A stretch of DNA of 64,000 bases. Source: Leeuwenhoekiella polynyae (GTDB lineage Bacteria; Bacteroidota; Bacteroidia; Flavobacteriales; Flavobacteriaceae). The stretch is from NCBI RefSeq assembly GCF_042683665.1, contig NZ_JBHUOO010000003.1; one strand, given 5' to 3'. A model generated the notes under the pieces. That model saw only the letters and a program-made list of their open reading frames with translations. It was not told where the DNA came from and ran no database searches. This document shows positions 1 through 9,760 of this stretch, piece by piece; the first letter of the stretch is position 1, and every line of letters begins with the position of its first letter. Position numbers and translations under genes: made by a program.

Positions 1-471
1 TCTAACCAATTCAAAATAGTAGTATGCTCTTAGTGCCTTTGCCTCTGCTGTAAACCGAGTACGCAAGGCTTCATCCATAGGTACATCTGGTAATTTTTGC
101 AGTAAAATATTTGTTCTGAAAACACCTTGAAAATAATCGTTCCAGAAACTCCCTGGAATTGTGGAAGCATCTATACTGTAATTAGAAAATGACTGAATGC
201 CAATACCATCTGAGGGTCCACCGCCACCGGCAAAAAAATCGTCAGATCCTGCATTCATCATAGTGATCATATTTTCAAAACTTTTTGACTGCTTACCCAT
301 AATGTCATAGGTTGCTACAAGCCCTGAGTATGCCTCACTCTCATTTGAATAATAGTTGTCAACTAATGGCTGCCCTAATGGATCAAGCTCTATATATTCT
401 TTAGAACATGAAAGCAAAGAAGCTGTCATTAAAAGTCCGACAGCCGGATATAAAATTGTTTTTAGTTTCAT
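1..471 (-). CDS. SusD/RagB-family outer-membrane lipoprotein, C-terminus beyond window
   Basis: Only the first 157 codons are present. The frame runs off the left edge of the window. The protein begins MKLKTILYPA, has a hydrophobic stretch and a lipobox ending in Cys22 (SLLSC), then the SusD-type start CSKEYIELDPLGQP. A typical SusD helical segment with ALRAYYYFELVR stands at the edge. SusD proteins are surface lipoproteins that bind glycans and cap the partner SusC barrel. It starts 12 nt after the stop of the SusC gene, so the two form the usual susC-susD operon. The substrate cannot be deduced from this part. The family call is secure; the extent is not. Confidence 0.85.
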   Translation of the reverse strand, partial: MKLKTILYPAVGLLMTASLLSCSKEYIELDPLGQPLVDNYYSNESEAYSGLVATYDIMGKQSKSFENMITMMNAGSDDFFAGGGGPSDGIGIQSFSNYSIDASTIPGSFWNDYFQGVFRTNILLQKLPDVPMDEALRTRFTAEAKALRAYYYFELVR

Positions 472-483
472 AACTCTAGTTTT

Positions 484-3400
484 TTAAAATTGAATGTTAA
501 GACCTACAAGTCCTGTTCTCGCCTGTGGATAAAACCCTCTGTCTATACCAAAAATGCCGCCCCCTATTTCAGGATCAAAACCGGTATACTTTGTGAATGT
601 AAATAGGTTTTCTCCCGTTAGGTAAACTCTTAAGCGGGTTAACCCTATATCTTCTATGACCTCCCGTTTAAGTGAATACCCTAACTGAACCGTTTTGATT
701 CTCAAATAATCTCCTTTTTCTAGGTAAAAGTCAGATGGGTTCGTAAAGTTGTTATTGCTATCTACGTTACTCAGGCGCGGGAATGTATTAGAAGTTCCTT
801 CACCCGTCCAGCGGTTGAGAGCTTCTGTCTGATAGTTAGCATTGCTAATATCAAGACGTCTTAAACCCTGAAAGATCTTATTACCTGCAGCTCCTTGAGA
901 AAATACCAGTAAATCAAAGTTTTTATAGTCAAGGTTTAAGGTCAGACCAAAGGTATATTTAGGAATTGAACTACCTAAAAACTTTCGGTCATCTGATGTT
1001 ATAGAACCGTTGTCATCAACATCTTCATATCTAAAATCTCCAGGAACAGCATTAGGCTGAATAACGACTCCTTCAGAGTTTACATAAGAATCTATTTCCT
1101 GCTGATTTTGAAAAATTCCGCGCGTTTGAAAGCCAAAAAATGAATTGTAAGGCTGACCTAAAGCCGTTCTTGTTATAGGATAGGTGCTAGACTGAAACCC
1201 GGCTCCACCAGATAAAAAGTCAATACCGTTACCTAAATAAACTACTTCGTTTTGTAGATAAGAAAGGTTTCCATTAAGAGAAACATTGAGTTCCCCAAAA
1301 GTTTTAGAATATCCTAATTCTATATCAAAACCTTTATTTACCATATCTGCAACATTTGCAGAAGGACTGCCGGTTGCACCTACATATCCCGGTAGACGTA
1401 CATCTTGTAAAATACCTACTGTTTTTTTGTTGTAAAAATCAACAGTCATCGTAAGGTTGTTGAAGAAACGCGCATCAAAACCTATGTTGCTTTGTCTGGT
1501 TTCTTCCCACTTAAGATCTGGGTTTGCCGGTGCATTAGGACTGTTACCTATCACCACTGCAGAAACGTTACCAAAGGTGTAATTTCGACCTGCACCTATT
1601 GTAGAAAGATATCTAAAGTCGCCTATAGCATCGCTACCAACAACACCATAACCTCCACGTAGTTTAAACTGATTTACAACATCATTTTCTTTCCAGAAAT
1701 CTTCTTTTAAAGGATTCCATCCTAAAGAGAAAGATGGGAAAAAACCATACTTATTATTTGATCCAAAACGCGAAGAACCATCTCGGCGAACGATACCGGT
1801 TACCAAGTACTTCTCTTTATAATTATAAGTAAGGCGTGAAAAAAGAGACGTTACTCTATGCTCTGTACCTATATAAGCACTTGCTATAATCTGATCATCA
1901 GGAACCTGAATAAAAGCAGCATCTTCTCTGCTATTTACAGGTATATCATTATAAGTTACCGTTTCTCCTTTGGTATCATTTTCTGAATAAGAACCTTGGC
2001 CTAATAAAATGGTAAAGTCGTGATCACCTAACTGTTTAGTATAGGATAACGTGTTTTCAATATTCCAACCAAAACCTCTGTTTGTTGATCTCGAAATATT
2101 GTTTTGTGATACTACAGAAGAGGTATTTAAAAATGATACCGGCGTAAAACTCTCAGAACCATAGTAGGCTAATTTTCCTCCTAATGTACTTCTCAGGTTT
2201 AAGCCCTCTAGCAATTCTAGATTTACATAAACATTACCTACAAAATTATCTGCCCAGTTGTAGTTACCCAATCTCGTCTGAATATAAGCCAGCGGGTTTG
2301 CCATTTCTTGAATCACAAGATTTGAAATTCCGTAGGGGTTTCCGTTAGGGTCTCTTACAACACCCGGATTTGTATATAAGCCAGAATTTGCAACCGCAGG
2401 ATCTGTAATTATCAAAGGTGTTGTAGGGTCAAGGTTTATAGAAGAACTCAAAGGACCACCAAATTCACTATTTGTATTACCTATACCGGTACTTTTTTCA
2501 TTAGAATACCCAATGGTTTCTCCAACAGTAATTATATCATTGATATGATGCGTAGAGTTTAAACGAATATTCTGTCGTTTATACTTAGAAATTTCTTTAG
2601 CAACTATCCCTTCCTGATCAAGATATCCAAAAGAAAGATAGAATGTAGACACTTCATTTCCACCACTTAAACTAAACTCGTGATTTTCCTTTTTAGCACT
2701 GTTATTAAAGATAACATCTTGCCAGTCTGTACCTTCACCCAGGCTTTGTGCATTAGGAAAAGGAAGTGAAAAATCCTGAGGCGATCCGTTGTAATCATTA
2801 GCGTACTTTTCATTAAATAAAGTCGCATACTCTGTAGCATTAAGCAGGTCGAGTTTGCGAGCAGGACCAGACAAGCCCGTATACCCGTTATAACTAACGG
2901 TTAGTTTGCCCATCTTACCCTTTTTAGTCGTAACTAAAATTACACCTGCAGCAGCTCGCGCACCATAAATTGCCTGCGAAGCCGCATCTTTAAGCACCTC
3001 AATAGATTCGATATCAGATTGATTTAGATATCCTATTCCTCCGGCATCTACAATCACACCGTCTACTACCCATAGCGGCTCATTATTACCAAAACTGGTT
3101 ATACCACGCACCCGTATAGTTGATGATGAACCCGGTTGACCTGAGTTTGCCGCGATTGTAATTCCTGATGTTCTACCTTGTAACGATTGCTCAATACGGG
3201 TGACGGGTAAGCTCTCTAATTCACTAGCCTTGATGCTAGAAATAGCTCCGGTAACAACACTTTTCTTTTGTGTACCATATCCCACAACAACCACCTCATC
3301 AAGAGCAGCAGAATCTTCTTCTAAGGTAATTTGAATACTAGTTTGTTGTCCTACAGGTATTTCTACAGATTTAAATCCTATATAGGATACCATCAAGATG

Positions 3401-3600
3401 TCTTGAGCTGTAGCTTCAACAGTAAAATTCCCGTCAAAATCTGTTTGTGTTCCCTCGTTTGTTCCTTTTACTAGAATAGTTGCCCCGGGTAACGGCATTG
3501 CATTAGCATCTAGTACAGTACCGGTAATTGTATTTACTTGCGCACTCAGAGAGCAAACTGCAAATAAAAACAGTACCAAAAAGTAGTTTTTAATTCTCAT
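484..3600 (-). CDS. SusC/RagA-family TonB-dependent receptor
   Basis: Large outer-membrane barrel that imports oligosaccharides using TonB energy. An open frame extends upstream to 3675. I prefer the Met at 3600 because it opens a clean signal peptide (MRIKNYFLVLFLFAVCSLSAQ region). The longer N-terminus would place about 25 mostly polar residues before it. After the signal come a carboxypeptidase-regulatory-like domain (TITGTVLDANAMPLPGATI, FDGNFTV), a TonB-box-like stretch (DEVVVVGYGTQKK), a plug domain (LWVVDGVIVD, SIEVLKDAASQAIYGARAA) and a long C-terminal barrel ending in an aromatic residue. It is followed by the truncated susD. The propeller/LuxR regulator is divergent, which suggests it is controlled by that protein. 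The start is uncertain; the family is clear. Confidence 0.93.
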   Translation of the reverse strand: MRIKNYFLVLFLFAVCSLSAQVNTITGTVLDANAMPLPGATILVKGTNEGTQTDFDGNFTVEATAQDILMVSYIGFKSVEIPVGQQTSIQITLEEDSAALDEVVVVGYGTQKKSVVTGAISSIKASELESLPVTRIEQSLQGRTSGITIAANSGQPGSSSTIRVRGITSFGNNEPLWVVDGVIVDAGGIGYLNQSDIESIEVLKDAASQAIYGARAAAGVILVTTKKGKMGKLTVSYNGYTGLSGPARKLDLLNATEYATLFNEKYANDYNGSPQDFSLPFPNAQSLGEGTDWQDVIFNNSAKKENHEFSLSGGNEVSTFYLSFGYLDQEGIVAKEISKYKRQNIRLNSTHHINDIITVGETIGYSNEKSTGIGNTNSEFGGPLSSSINLDPTTPLIITDPAVANSGLYTNPGVVRDPNGNPYGISNLVIQEMANPLAYIQTRLGNYNWADNFVGNVYVNLELLEGLNLRSTLGGKLAYYGSESFTPVSFLNTSSVVSQNNISRSTNRGFGWNIENTLSYTKQLGDHDFTILLGQGSYSENDTKGETVTYNDIPVNSREDAAFIQVPDDQIIASAYIGTEHRVTSLFSRLTYNYKEKYLVTGIVRRDGSSRFGSNNKYGFFPSFSLGWNPLKEDFWKENDVVNQFKLRGGYGVVGSDAIGDFRYLSTIGAGRNYTFGNVSAVVIGNSPNAPANPDLKWEETRQSNIGFDARFFNNLTMTVDFYNKKTVGILQDVRLPGYVGATGSPSANVADMVNKGFDIELGYSKTFGELNVSLNGNLSYLQNEVVYLGNGIDFLSGGAGFQSSTYPITRTALGQPYNSFFGFQTRGIFQNQQEIDSYVNSEGVVIQPNAVPGDFRYEDVDDNGSITSDDRKFLGSSIPKYTFGLTLNLDYKNFDLLVFSQGAAGNKIFQGLRRLDISNANYQTEALNRWTGEGTSNTFPRLSNVDSNNNFTNPSDFYLEKGDYLRIKTVQLGYSLKREVIEDIGLTRLRVYLTGENLFTFTKYTGFDPEIGGGIFGIDRGFYPQARTGLVGLNIQF

Positions 3601-3675
3601 TCGATTAAAAGATTTGTTTGTTAAACAACTAAGACAAGAATTTTTCATTATCATATTCTTAATAATATGGATCAC

Positions 3676-3714
3676 GAAAACGTTTTCTTGTCAAAATTAT
3701 GTAGCTCAAAACTA
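3676..3714 (-). promoter_or_regulatory. Candidate promoter and palindromic operator of the first susC
   Basis: On the minus strand two perfect matches to the Bacteroidota -7 box TAnnTTTG occur, at 3692-3699 (TAATTTTG) and 3707-3714 (TAGTTTTG). Just downstream, about where transcription would start, is a perfect 12-bp palindrome GAAAACGTTTTC at 3676-3687. This looks like a repressor or activator site. No good -33 box was seen. The factor that binds is unknown; the divergent regulator is the obvious candidate. Confidence 0.4.
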
Positions 3715-3851
3715 TGATCTAATAATACTGTACTAAGAAAAAACACTACACTTGCATTACGTCACAATGTTAACGAAATACGTCACGCATACTTCAAAAT
3801 CAAAATGAACACTGAAAATCAATAATTTACTATATTAAAAAAACATTAAAT

Positions 3852-6797
3852 TTGTTAACAAAACTAATAATGATCATCATGCAGAACTATTTGGTCTCAA
3901 AAAATTCAATTTATCTAAAGATTATCTGTATCATTTTGATAATCCCTTTTAGAGGTTTTGCGCAGAAAAACGATTCGTTTGAAAAGATAATTCCAAAAAT
4001 CACCCACTATACCCGTACTGATTTTGAGGCAGACGGACAGTTCTGGACTATGACGGAAGATGAAGATGGTATTTTATATTTTGGAAATAACGATGGTATT
4101 TTAATTTATGATGGTGAACGTTGGCAAAAGGTTGCTTTACCCAATCACTCTACTGTACGAAGCCTTATTAAAGATAAAAACAATGTGATTCACGCAGGTG
4201 GATATAACGAAATAGGTATTGTAAAGAAAAAATCAAATGGAACTTACTATTACCTTTCTCAAAATGACGATTTAGAAATAGAATCTGAGAATCTTGAGAA
4301 TTTTTGGCAGGTGCATGAATTTAAAAACACGATTATTTATAGATCATTTAGTGAGCTCACTGTCCTTTCTAATAAGAATACCTCGCATATAAAAGCAAAT
4401 GGAAACTTTTTGCATTCTGGTATAGTGAATAATCACTATTATGTGCAGGATCAAAATACAGGAATCTTTGAATTTGACCCTGGAAGTTTCAGCCTTCAAA
4501 AGCAATTTGATACTTCTATCATCAATAGCAGTATTGTTGCTTTTCTACCTTCTAAAACAATAGATGAGGTATTGATTGTTACTAAATCTGGCGAACTCTT
4601 TTTAGCAAACCGATCTACCCACCAACTTCAATTTTTAAAAAGTCTTTTCAACAGAGATGAACAGGAACAGATTATAACAGCAACCTATTTTAAAGGAGAT
4701 TATCTTTTAGGCACCTTATCTAGTAAAATTTTAAAGCTAAATAGAGCCTTTGAGATAGAACCTAATCATGCCACCTTTGATAAACTGAGTAATTCTACAG
4801 TTTTAGCTATTTATCCTCAAGAAAAAAACAATCGTCTTTGGGTGCTAATGAATAATGGAATAGACCTGGTAGAATTTGATTCACCGGTATCGCAACTCTT
4901 TGACAACTCTTCTATTGCAGATATGCATATTTATAAGAACATCTTATATCTGGCTACAAATACGGGTGTTTATTACACACCTTTTAAAACGGAAAATTTT
5001 ACTATTAAAGATTTAAGGTTCAAAAAAATTCCAGATCTAGAAGGGCAAGCGTGGTCTATTACAGAGGAAAATGGGGATGTGCTTGTAGGTCACGACAAAG
5101 GTCTTTTTAGATTGAATAATTTTCAACCGGAGCGCATAGGAAGCACTAATGGGATTTGGAAAATAATTCCGTTAAAAGGCTATACAGATCAATATTTAGC
5201 TGCAGGATATTCTGGCTTGTATCCTTTAAAATATAATGGCAAGTGGCAACTTGATGAAAAGATTAAAGGTTTTGATGAATCGAGTCGCGACATTTTACAA
5301 ATAGGTTCTACAAACAATTTGTGGATCTGTCACGGCTACAAAGGTGTGTATAAACTCAAGCTAGATGATCGTTTAGACCGTGTATATGCCTTAGAACATT
5401 ATACAGATCAAAACGGGCTTCAATCATCATTCAATGTAAATGTAGCTTTGTATAATGATGTTATTGTATTTACTACAAATACGGGTATTTATACTTTTAA
5501 CGAAGAGACTTCAAAATTCACACTTTACAAACCTTTAAACGAACTGCTAAACCCTAAATTGAATACACGTAAACTGCTACAACAAGACTCACGAGTGTGG
5601 TTTGTACAGGATGATGAGGTGGGATACTTTGATACTGATAATCAAAATAAAGAACTTCAAAAAAATCTTTTTCTAAACCTAAAAGGAAATTTAAACCGAG
5701 GTATGGAAAGCATTCTGCCTCTTACAGATCAACAGGTTTTGATAGGAGCGACCAATGGTGTGTTTTTATACGACCTTGAAGAAAAAGCTGCTGAAGCTGC
5801 AAAAACTAAAATTACACGGGTTTACCTGCAGGGTAAAAATCAAACGACAACTTCTTTAAATTTAGAAAATAATGAGCAATTGTCTAATGCTGTAGATGTC
5901 TTGAGATTTGAATTTGCTGCGCCGGGTCTCCCCCCCTCTTCTCAAAAAGAATTTCAGTATAAATTAGAAGGCATAGATACAGACTGGTCTGCGTGGTCTA
6001 CAAACCCTTTTAAAGAGTATACACATCCCAATGGAGGTGATTATACTTTTAAAGTGCGTGCGCGTAATTATATGGGGCAAGCAGCAGAAGAGACTTCGTT
6101 AAGTTTTACCATACCACACCCATGGTATCAAACCAACCTCGCTTATTTAGTATATATCTTGATTTTGTTTGTGATTACATTTATAATCATAAAACTGGTC
6201 AATAAAAAAATCGAAAAAGAACGTCAAAAAGAAAAATTAGCCGCCCATAAATCAAAAAAATTACTCGAATTAGAGATTGAACAGCTTAAACTCGAAAAGG
6301 ACAAAGCTCGAATTAAAAAAGATAAAGAACAGCTGGAAGAGGATAATCTCATTAAGAGTAAAGAACTTGCAAATTATACGATGCTTCTCGTTAAAAAGAA
6401 AGAGATTTTTACCGACACATTTAATGCATTAAAAGACTTTAGAAACTCATTAAAAACACAAGCTGCACGTAAAAGACTGCAAGAGGTTCTCTTCAATCTT
6501 AATCAACATAGAATGGGTGAAGAATACTTAAATGTATTTGATGTTCACTTCGAGAAAGTACATCAAAACTTCTTCAATCAACTTAAAGAAATTGACCCTA
6601 GTATTACAAAAAGAGAATTGCGCTTGTGTGCGTTTGTTAAAATGAACCTTACTAACAAAGAAATTGCGCCGCTACTGAATATTTCTACTCGAGGAGTTGA
6701 AACTGCCCGATATAGAATACGCAAAAAACTCAATATCAATGATGAAAGTTTCAACGCGTATTTAGAGAACCTCGCAGAAACACCAAGTATTAATTAA
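3852..6797 (+). CDS. Membrane one-component regulator: propeller, Y_Y_Y domain, LuxR-type HTH
   Basis: About 981 residues. After a signal-like N-terminus (possible starts at 3852, 3870 or 3879) comes a long two-component-regulator-type beta-propeller that should lie in the periplasm. It contains repeated motifs such as GNNDGILIYDGERW. A Y_Y_Y domain follows around residues 660-755 (EFQYKLEGIDTDWSAW), then one membrane helix near 763-783 (LAYLVYILILFVITFIIIKL). A charged coiled coil precedes the C-terminal helix-turn-helix of the LuxR/GerE type (TKRELRLCAFVKMNLTNKEI, GVETARYRIRKKLNI). There is no kinase or receiver domain, so it should read a periplasmic ligand and act directly on DNA while membrane-bound. 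It is divergent from the susC at 3600 and most likely controls that PUL. The sugar is unknown. Confidence 0.85.
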   Translation: MLTKLIMIIMQNYLVSKNSIYLKIICIILIIPFRGFAQKNDSFEKIIPKITHYTRTDFEADGQFWTMTEDEDGILYFGNNDGILIYDGERWQKVALPNHSTVRSLIKDKNNVIHAGGYNEIGIVKKKSNGTYYYLSQNDDLEIESENLENFWQVHEFKNTIIYRSFSELTVLSNKNTSHIKANGNFLHSGIVNNHYYVQDQNTGIFEFDPGSFSLQKQFDTSIINSSIVAFLPSKTIDEVLIVTKSGELFLANRSTHQLQFLKSLFNRDEQEQIITATYFKGDYLLGTLSSKILKLNRAFEIEPNHATFDKLSNSTVLAIYPQEKNNRLWVLMNNGIDLVEFDSPVSQLFDNSSIADMHIYKNILYLATNTGVYYTPFKTENFTIKDLRFKKIPDLEGQAWSITEENGDVLVGHDKGLFRLNNFQPERIGSTNGIWKIIPLKGYTDQYLAAGYSGLYPLKYNGKWQLDEKIKGFDESSRDILQIGSTNNLWICHGYKGVYKLKLDDRLDRVYALEHYTDQNGLQSSFNVNVALYNDVIVFTTNTGIYTFNEETSKFTLYKPLNELLNPKLNTRKLLQQDSRVWFVQDDEVGYFDTDNQNKELQKNLFLNLKGNLNRGMESILPLTDQQVLIGATNGVFLYDLEEKAAEAAKTKITRVYLQGKNQTTTSLNLENNEQLSNAVDVLRFEFAAPGLPPSSQKEFQYKLEGIDTDWSAWSTNPFKEYTHPNGGDYTFKVRARNYMGQAAEETSLSFTIPHPWYQTNLAYLVYILILFVITFIIIKLVNKKIEKERQKEKLAAHKSKKLLELEIEQLKLEKDKARIKKDKEQLEEDNLIKSKELANYTMLLVKKKEIFTDTFNALKDFRNSLKTQAARKRLQEVLFNLNQHRMGEEYLNVFDVHFEKVHQNFFNQLKEIDPSITKRELRLCAFVKMNLTNKEIAPLLNISTRGVETARYRIRKKLNINDESFNAYLENLAETPSIN

Positions 6798-6798
6798 A

Positions 6799-6832
6799 AA
6801 AACCCGATACCTTTAAAGCATCAGGTTTTTAT
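6799..6832. terminator. Bidirectional terminator hairpin
   Basis: Inverted repeat AAACCCGAT / ATCAGGTTTTT (one mismatch) with an 11-nt loop and flanking A and T runs. It lies between convergent genes: the regulator ending at 6797 and the GH109 gene ending at 6875. Confidence 0.65.
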
Positions 6833-6874
6833 AGTATTCAAAGGAGTTTCAGACAAATTACAGAGTTCTTAAAA

Positions 6875-8239
6875 TTATTTGCCGTATTCTGCTTTCATCC
6901 AATCATAAGGCTTTCTACCAACCCACTGTCCTCTAGTAAAATCTGGGAATTCTTGGGGTTCGCCATTGTTTTCAATGGAAGCTTCTGATAGCGGGGTGAT
7001 GGCACTCCATGCTGCAGCATCGTAAGCATCTATAGGAGGGGCTATGTTTGATATAGCAGATTCAACGAATGATTTCATTACAAAATAATCCATACCGCCG
7101 TGACCGGCTCCTGTAGCTTCTTCTCCATACTTCTGCCATACCGGGTTATCGTATTTTTTAAGCCATTCTTCTGAATCATCCCAACGGTGTGGTTCTGACT
7201 GACCTTCAATATACATACGATCTCCGTCTTTTTCCCAGAGTCCGTTTGCTCCCTGTACTCTAAAACCAAGCGAGTAAGGCCTTGGCAAATTGGTATCGTG
7301 TGTAACTATAATAGTCTCCCCATTTGCACATTCTATCATTGAAGTGATTACATCTCCCTGCTTGAATTTTACTTTTGCATTGGGATGATCTGCACCACCA
7401 TGGTCTACTACATATTTATGTAGGCCTACAGCTTTAGTAGCATTTGCAGTCATACTGGTAAAGCGATTTCCTCGATTAATATCGGCCATTGCTGCAATGG
7501 GACCTACTCCATGTGTGGGATAGGTATCACCATTGCGTAAAACAGAGTGCTTCGTTCTCCAACGCGCTTCGGAAAGACCTTTTTCACCAAATTCAACACC
7601 CCCTCCATAAGGTTGTTTGCCATCATTAAATTTTACTTCACGTAAATCGTGTTGATACCCACAGCGGTAATGTAACATTTCGCCAAAAACGTTTTGTCTA
7701 ACCATATTGAGTACTGCCATTACATCTCTTCTGAAGTTTACGTTCTCCAAGAACATCATATGCGTACCGGTTGCCTCGTGGGTGTTTACCAAGTCCCAGC
7801 ATTCTTCAATAGTTTGTGAGGCAGAAACCTCAAGACCTGCATAAACCCCTGATTTCATTGCCGCTACAGCCATTTTAGTATGCCACAACCAAGGTGTCGC
7901 AATCACAACAGCATCAACTTCTGGCGAATCCAGAAGATTTAAATAATCATCTTCATCCTTACCAAAAACCTGAGGTTTCTTTCTACCAGCTTTATCTATA
8001 AGTTCAAGTGCTATTTCGATACGCTTAGGATCAATATCACAAATTGCAGTGATCTCTGTATCCTTACGGTGAATTGCGTTATTAAGGTGATTAGTTCCTC
8101 TAAGTCCTACTCCTATAAAAGCTATTTTTAAGCGGTCTGTTGCGGGTTTACGATTAAATGGAAACACCAGATTAGGAGCAAGTGTAATCCCTGCGCCTAC
8201 TACTGCCGATCCTTTTATAAAATTTCTTCTTGAGTTCAT
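6875..8239 (-). CDS. GH109 glycosidase, predicted alpha-N-acetylgalactosaminidase
   Basis: 454 residues of the Gfo/Idh/MocA fold. It starts with a twin-arginine-type motif (RRNFIK, residues 4-9) and a hydrophobic segment, so export by Tat with NAD already bound is likely. The Rossmann motif GVGLRG lies at 43-48, followed by ITAICDIDPKR. The middle contains motifs of GH109 enzymes (THGVGPIAAMADINRGNRF, CGYQHDLREVKF). Known GH109 members cleave terminal alpha-GalNAc with an NAD-dependent oxidation/elimination mechanism. It is the last gene of the leftward susC-susD-DUF3472 operon, 193 bp after DUF3472. That fits release of GalNAc from a glycan caught by the neighbouring receptor. Other activities occur in the wider fold; the family is clear and the exact substrate is inferred. 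Confidence 0.85.
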   Translation of the reverse strand: MNSRRNFIKGSAVVGAGITLAPNLVFPFNRKPATDRLKIAFIGVGLRGTNHLNNAIHRKDTEITAICDIDPKRIEIALELIDKAGRKKPQVFGKDEDDYLNLLDSPEVDAVVIATPWLWHTKMAVAAMKSGVYAGLEVSASQTIEECWDLVNTHEATGTHMMFLENVNFRRDVMAVLNMVRQNVFGEMLHYRCGYQHDLREVKFNDGKQPYGGGVEFGEKGLSEARWRTKHSVLRNGDTYPTHGVGPIAAMADINRGNRFTSMTANATKAVGLHKYVVDHGGADHPNAKVKFKQGDVITSMIECANGETIIVTHDTNLPRPYSLGFRVQGANGLWEKDGDRMYIEGQSEPHRWDDSEEWLKKYDNPVWQKYGEEATGAGHGGMDYFVMKSFVESAISNIAPPIDAYDAAAWSAITPLSEASIENNGEPQEFPDFTRGQWVGRKPYDWMKAEYGK

Positions 8240-8432
8240 TATAGTTATTTTAAATTTTATATTCTATTATCTTACATTTCAGTTTAAGTTTAGATCAAGT
8301 TGCTCTTCATAAAACCAAGCAGACTTCAATTTAAAAGCTTATCAGATATAGTCATTACTGATATGATTCTATTAAGCTTTTAGTGAAGTTTACTGGAAGG
8401 ACTAACTCAAATAAATGTATTATTACTTCAAA

Positions 8433-9740
8433 CTAATCAAGGTCATCAAAATCAATTTGCGGACTAGTATTTAAAGACGTTCTGTTAAAAAATATGTCAG
8501 GTTCTGTATTGTCTGAAAAGAACCCACAATTTCTTAAATAGAAAGAATTTTGCTCTACTCCTCCTGAATAATCCAATCTACGGCCAGCTCTTGCTGTTGA
8601 ATCTACCGTAAACTTTGCTTCAGTAATTTCTGTCCAAGACCCTGATGTATCATAAACCCACTGGTTCTTATACAATGCTTTACGCTCTTTATTACCGGTA
8701 AGCGGACTAAAATTTTCTAAAAAAGAATAAAATCCTTTTAAATAGCTGGCTGTTTTAGGCCTTCTAAAAGAAGCTATTAGCTGCCATTCTAATTCTGGAG
8801 CGTAAAAATAAGCAGTATAATCTGTTGAATTATTCTCAGAAGGTTCTCCTTTAAGTAAAAATTTATATGTTGTTTCTGCACTCCAGTTATACTTAAGGTG
8901 ACTATGACCTCCAGAACCCTCATTGCCAAATTCACTCGCATATACATTTGCTCCTTTGTCCAGAAGTATAATGCGTTCGTCTTCTGGGATCTCAGAGGGA
9001 TCATCTGTTGTATAGGGACTCCATACAGAGAATATCACCCGACGTTCTGTTTCAGAATTTACCTGAATACCAAAATATCCATAGTTAAAACCATCTGCCA
9101 TAAAGTAAGAACCTATTTTATCTTCAGCTTCTGGAACTTCTATCTCACTATAAAAATAGAGTAAATCCTTGTCCTCAGGAATTGTAAAGTTTAAATGATC
9201 AGAAGGTCCTCTTCTTCCAAAATAGAAATTCTCAGGTTCTTTAATAAATGTGATTTGAGATTCGGCTATGCTACCTCCTAACAAGACTTCAGTCACATCT
9301 GCCACGTACGCACCAGACTTTTGAGTTGCTATCAATTCTAAAGTATGATATCCCGGAGTAACATTTTCAAAATTACCTATTGTAATATCCTGATATTCTA
9401 AATTTGACAAACTTATCTCACGCGAATCTCCATCTAAAATGACTTTTAACTCTGTGGTTCCCTCAGGCACTTTACTTTTGATACCAAGTTGCAAATTCCC
9501 TGCCTCAGAAGTTGCGAAGTAAATCTGTACCACATCATCTGTTGAAGTCCAATTGTGTATACCGGTGTCAAGTACTAATGCTTCGGTTTTACCGGGATTA
9601 TTCTTTATCCAAGAATTACCTCCTGCAGGAATACGTGTAGTGAAATCATATACGACATTTTCGCTATTCTCTTTGGAAACTGTATCACAAGCAATTGTTA
9701 TGATGAAGAATACCAAAAAGCTAAAACACATCTTTACCAT
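8433..9740 (-). CDS. DUF5077/DUF3472-type surface lipoprotein
   Basis: 435 residues with a lipoprotein signal (FFIITIAC, Cys18). Residues about 25-150 form a beta-rich domain resembling DUF5077. The rest shows hallmarks of DUF3472: FYFGRRGPSDHLNF, YFGIQVNSETERRVIFSVWSPY, GEGSGGHSHLKYNW-like and RRPKTASYLKGFYSFLENF. DUF3472 proteins occur in PULs and are thought to bind or process host- or amino-sugar-rich glycans. No catalytic residues are established, so I claim no reaction. The gene follows susD by 20 nt, within the amino-sugar operon. Confidence 0.75.
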   Translation of the reverse strand: MVKMCFSFLVFFIITIACDTVSKENSENVVYDFTTRIPAGGNSWIKNNPGKTEALVLDTGIHNWTSTDDVVQIYFATSEAGNLQLGIKSKVPEGTTELKVILDGDSREISLSNLEYQDITIGNFENVTPGYHTLELIATQKSGAYVADVTEVLLGGSIAESQITFIKEPENFYFGRRGPSDHLNFTIPEDKDLLYFYSEIEVPEAEDKIGSYFMADGFNYGYFGIQVNSETERRVIFSVWSPYTTDDPSEIPEDERIILLDKGANVYASEFGNEGSGGHSHLKYNWSAETTYKFLLKGEPSENNSTDYTAYFYAPELEWQLIASFRRPKTASYLKGFYSFLENFSPLTGNKERKALYKNQWVYDTSGSWTEITEAKFTVDSTARAGRRLDYSGGVEQNSFYLRNCGFFSDNTEPDIFFNRTSLNTSPQIDFDDLD

Positions 9741-9760
9741 CTTGTCTCTATTTGTTATTA

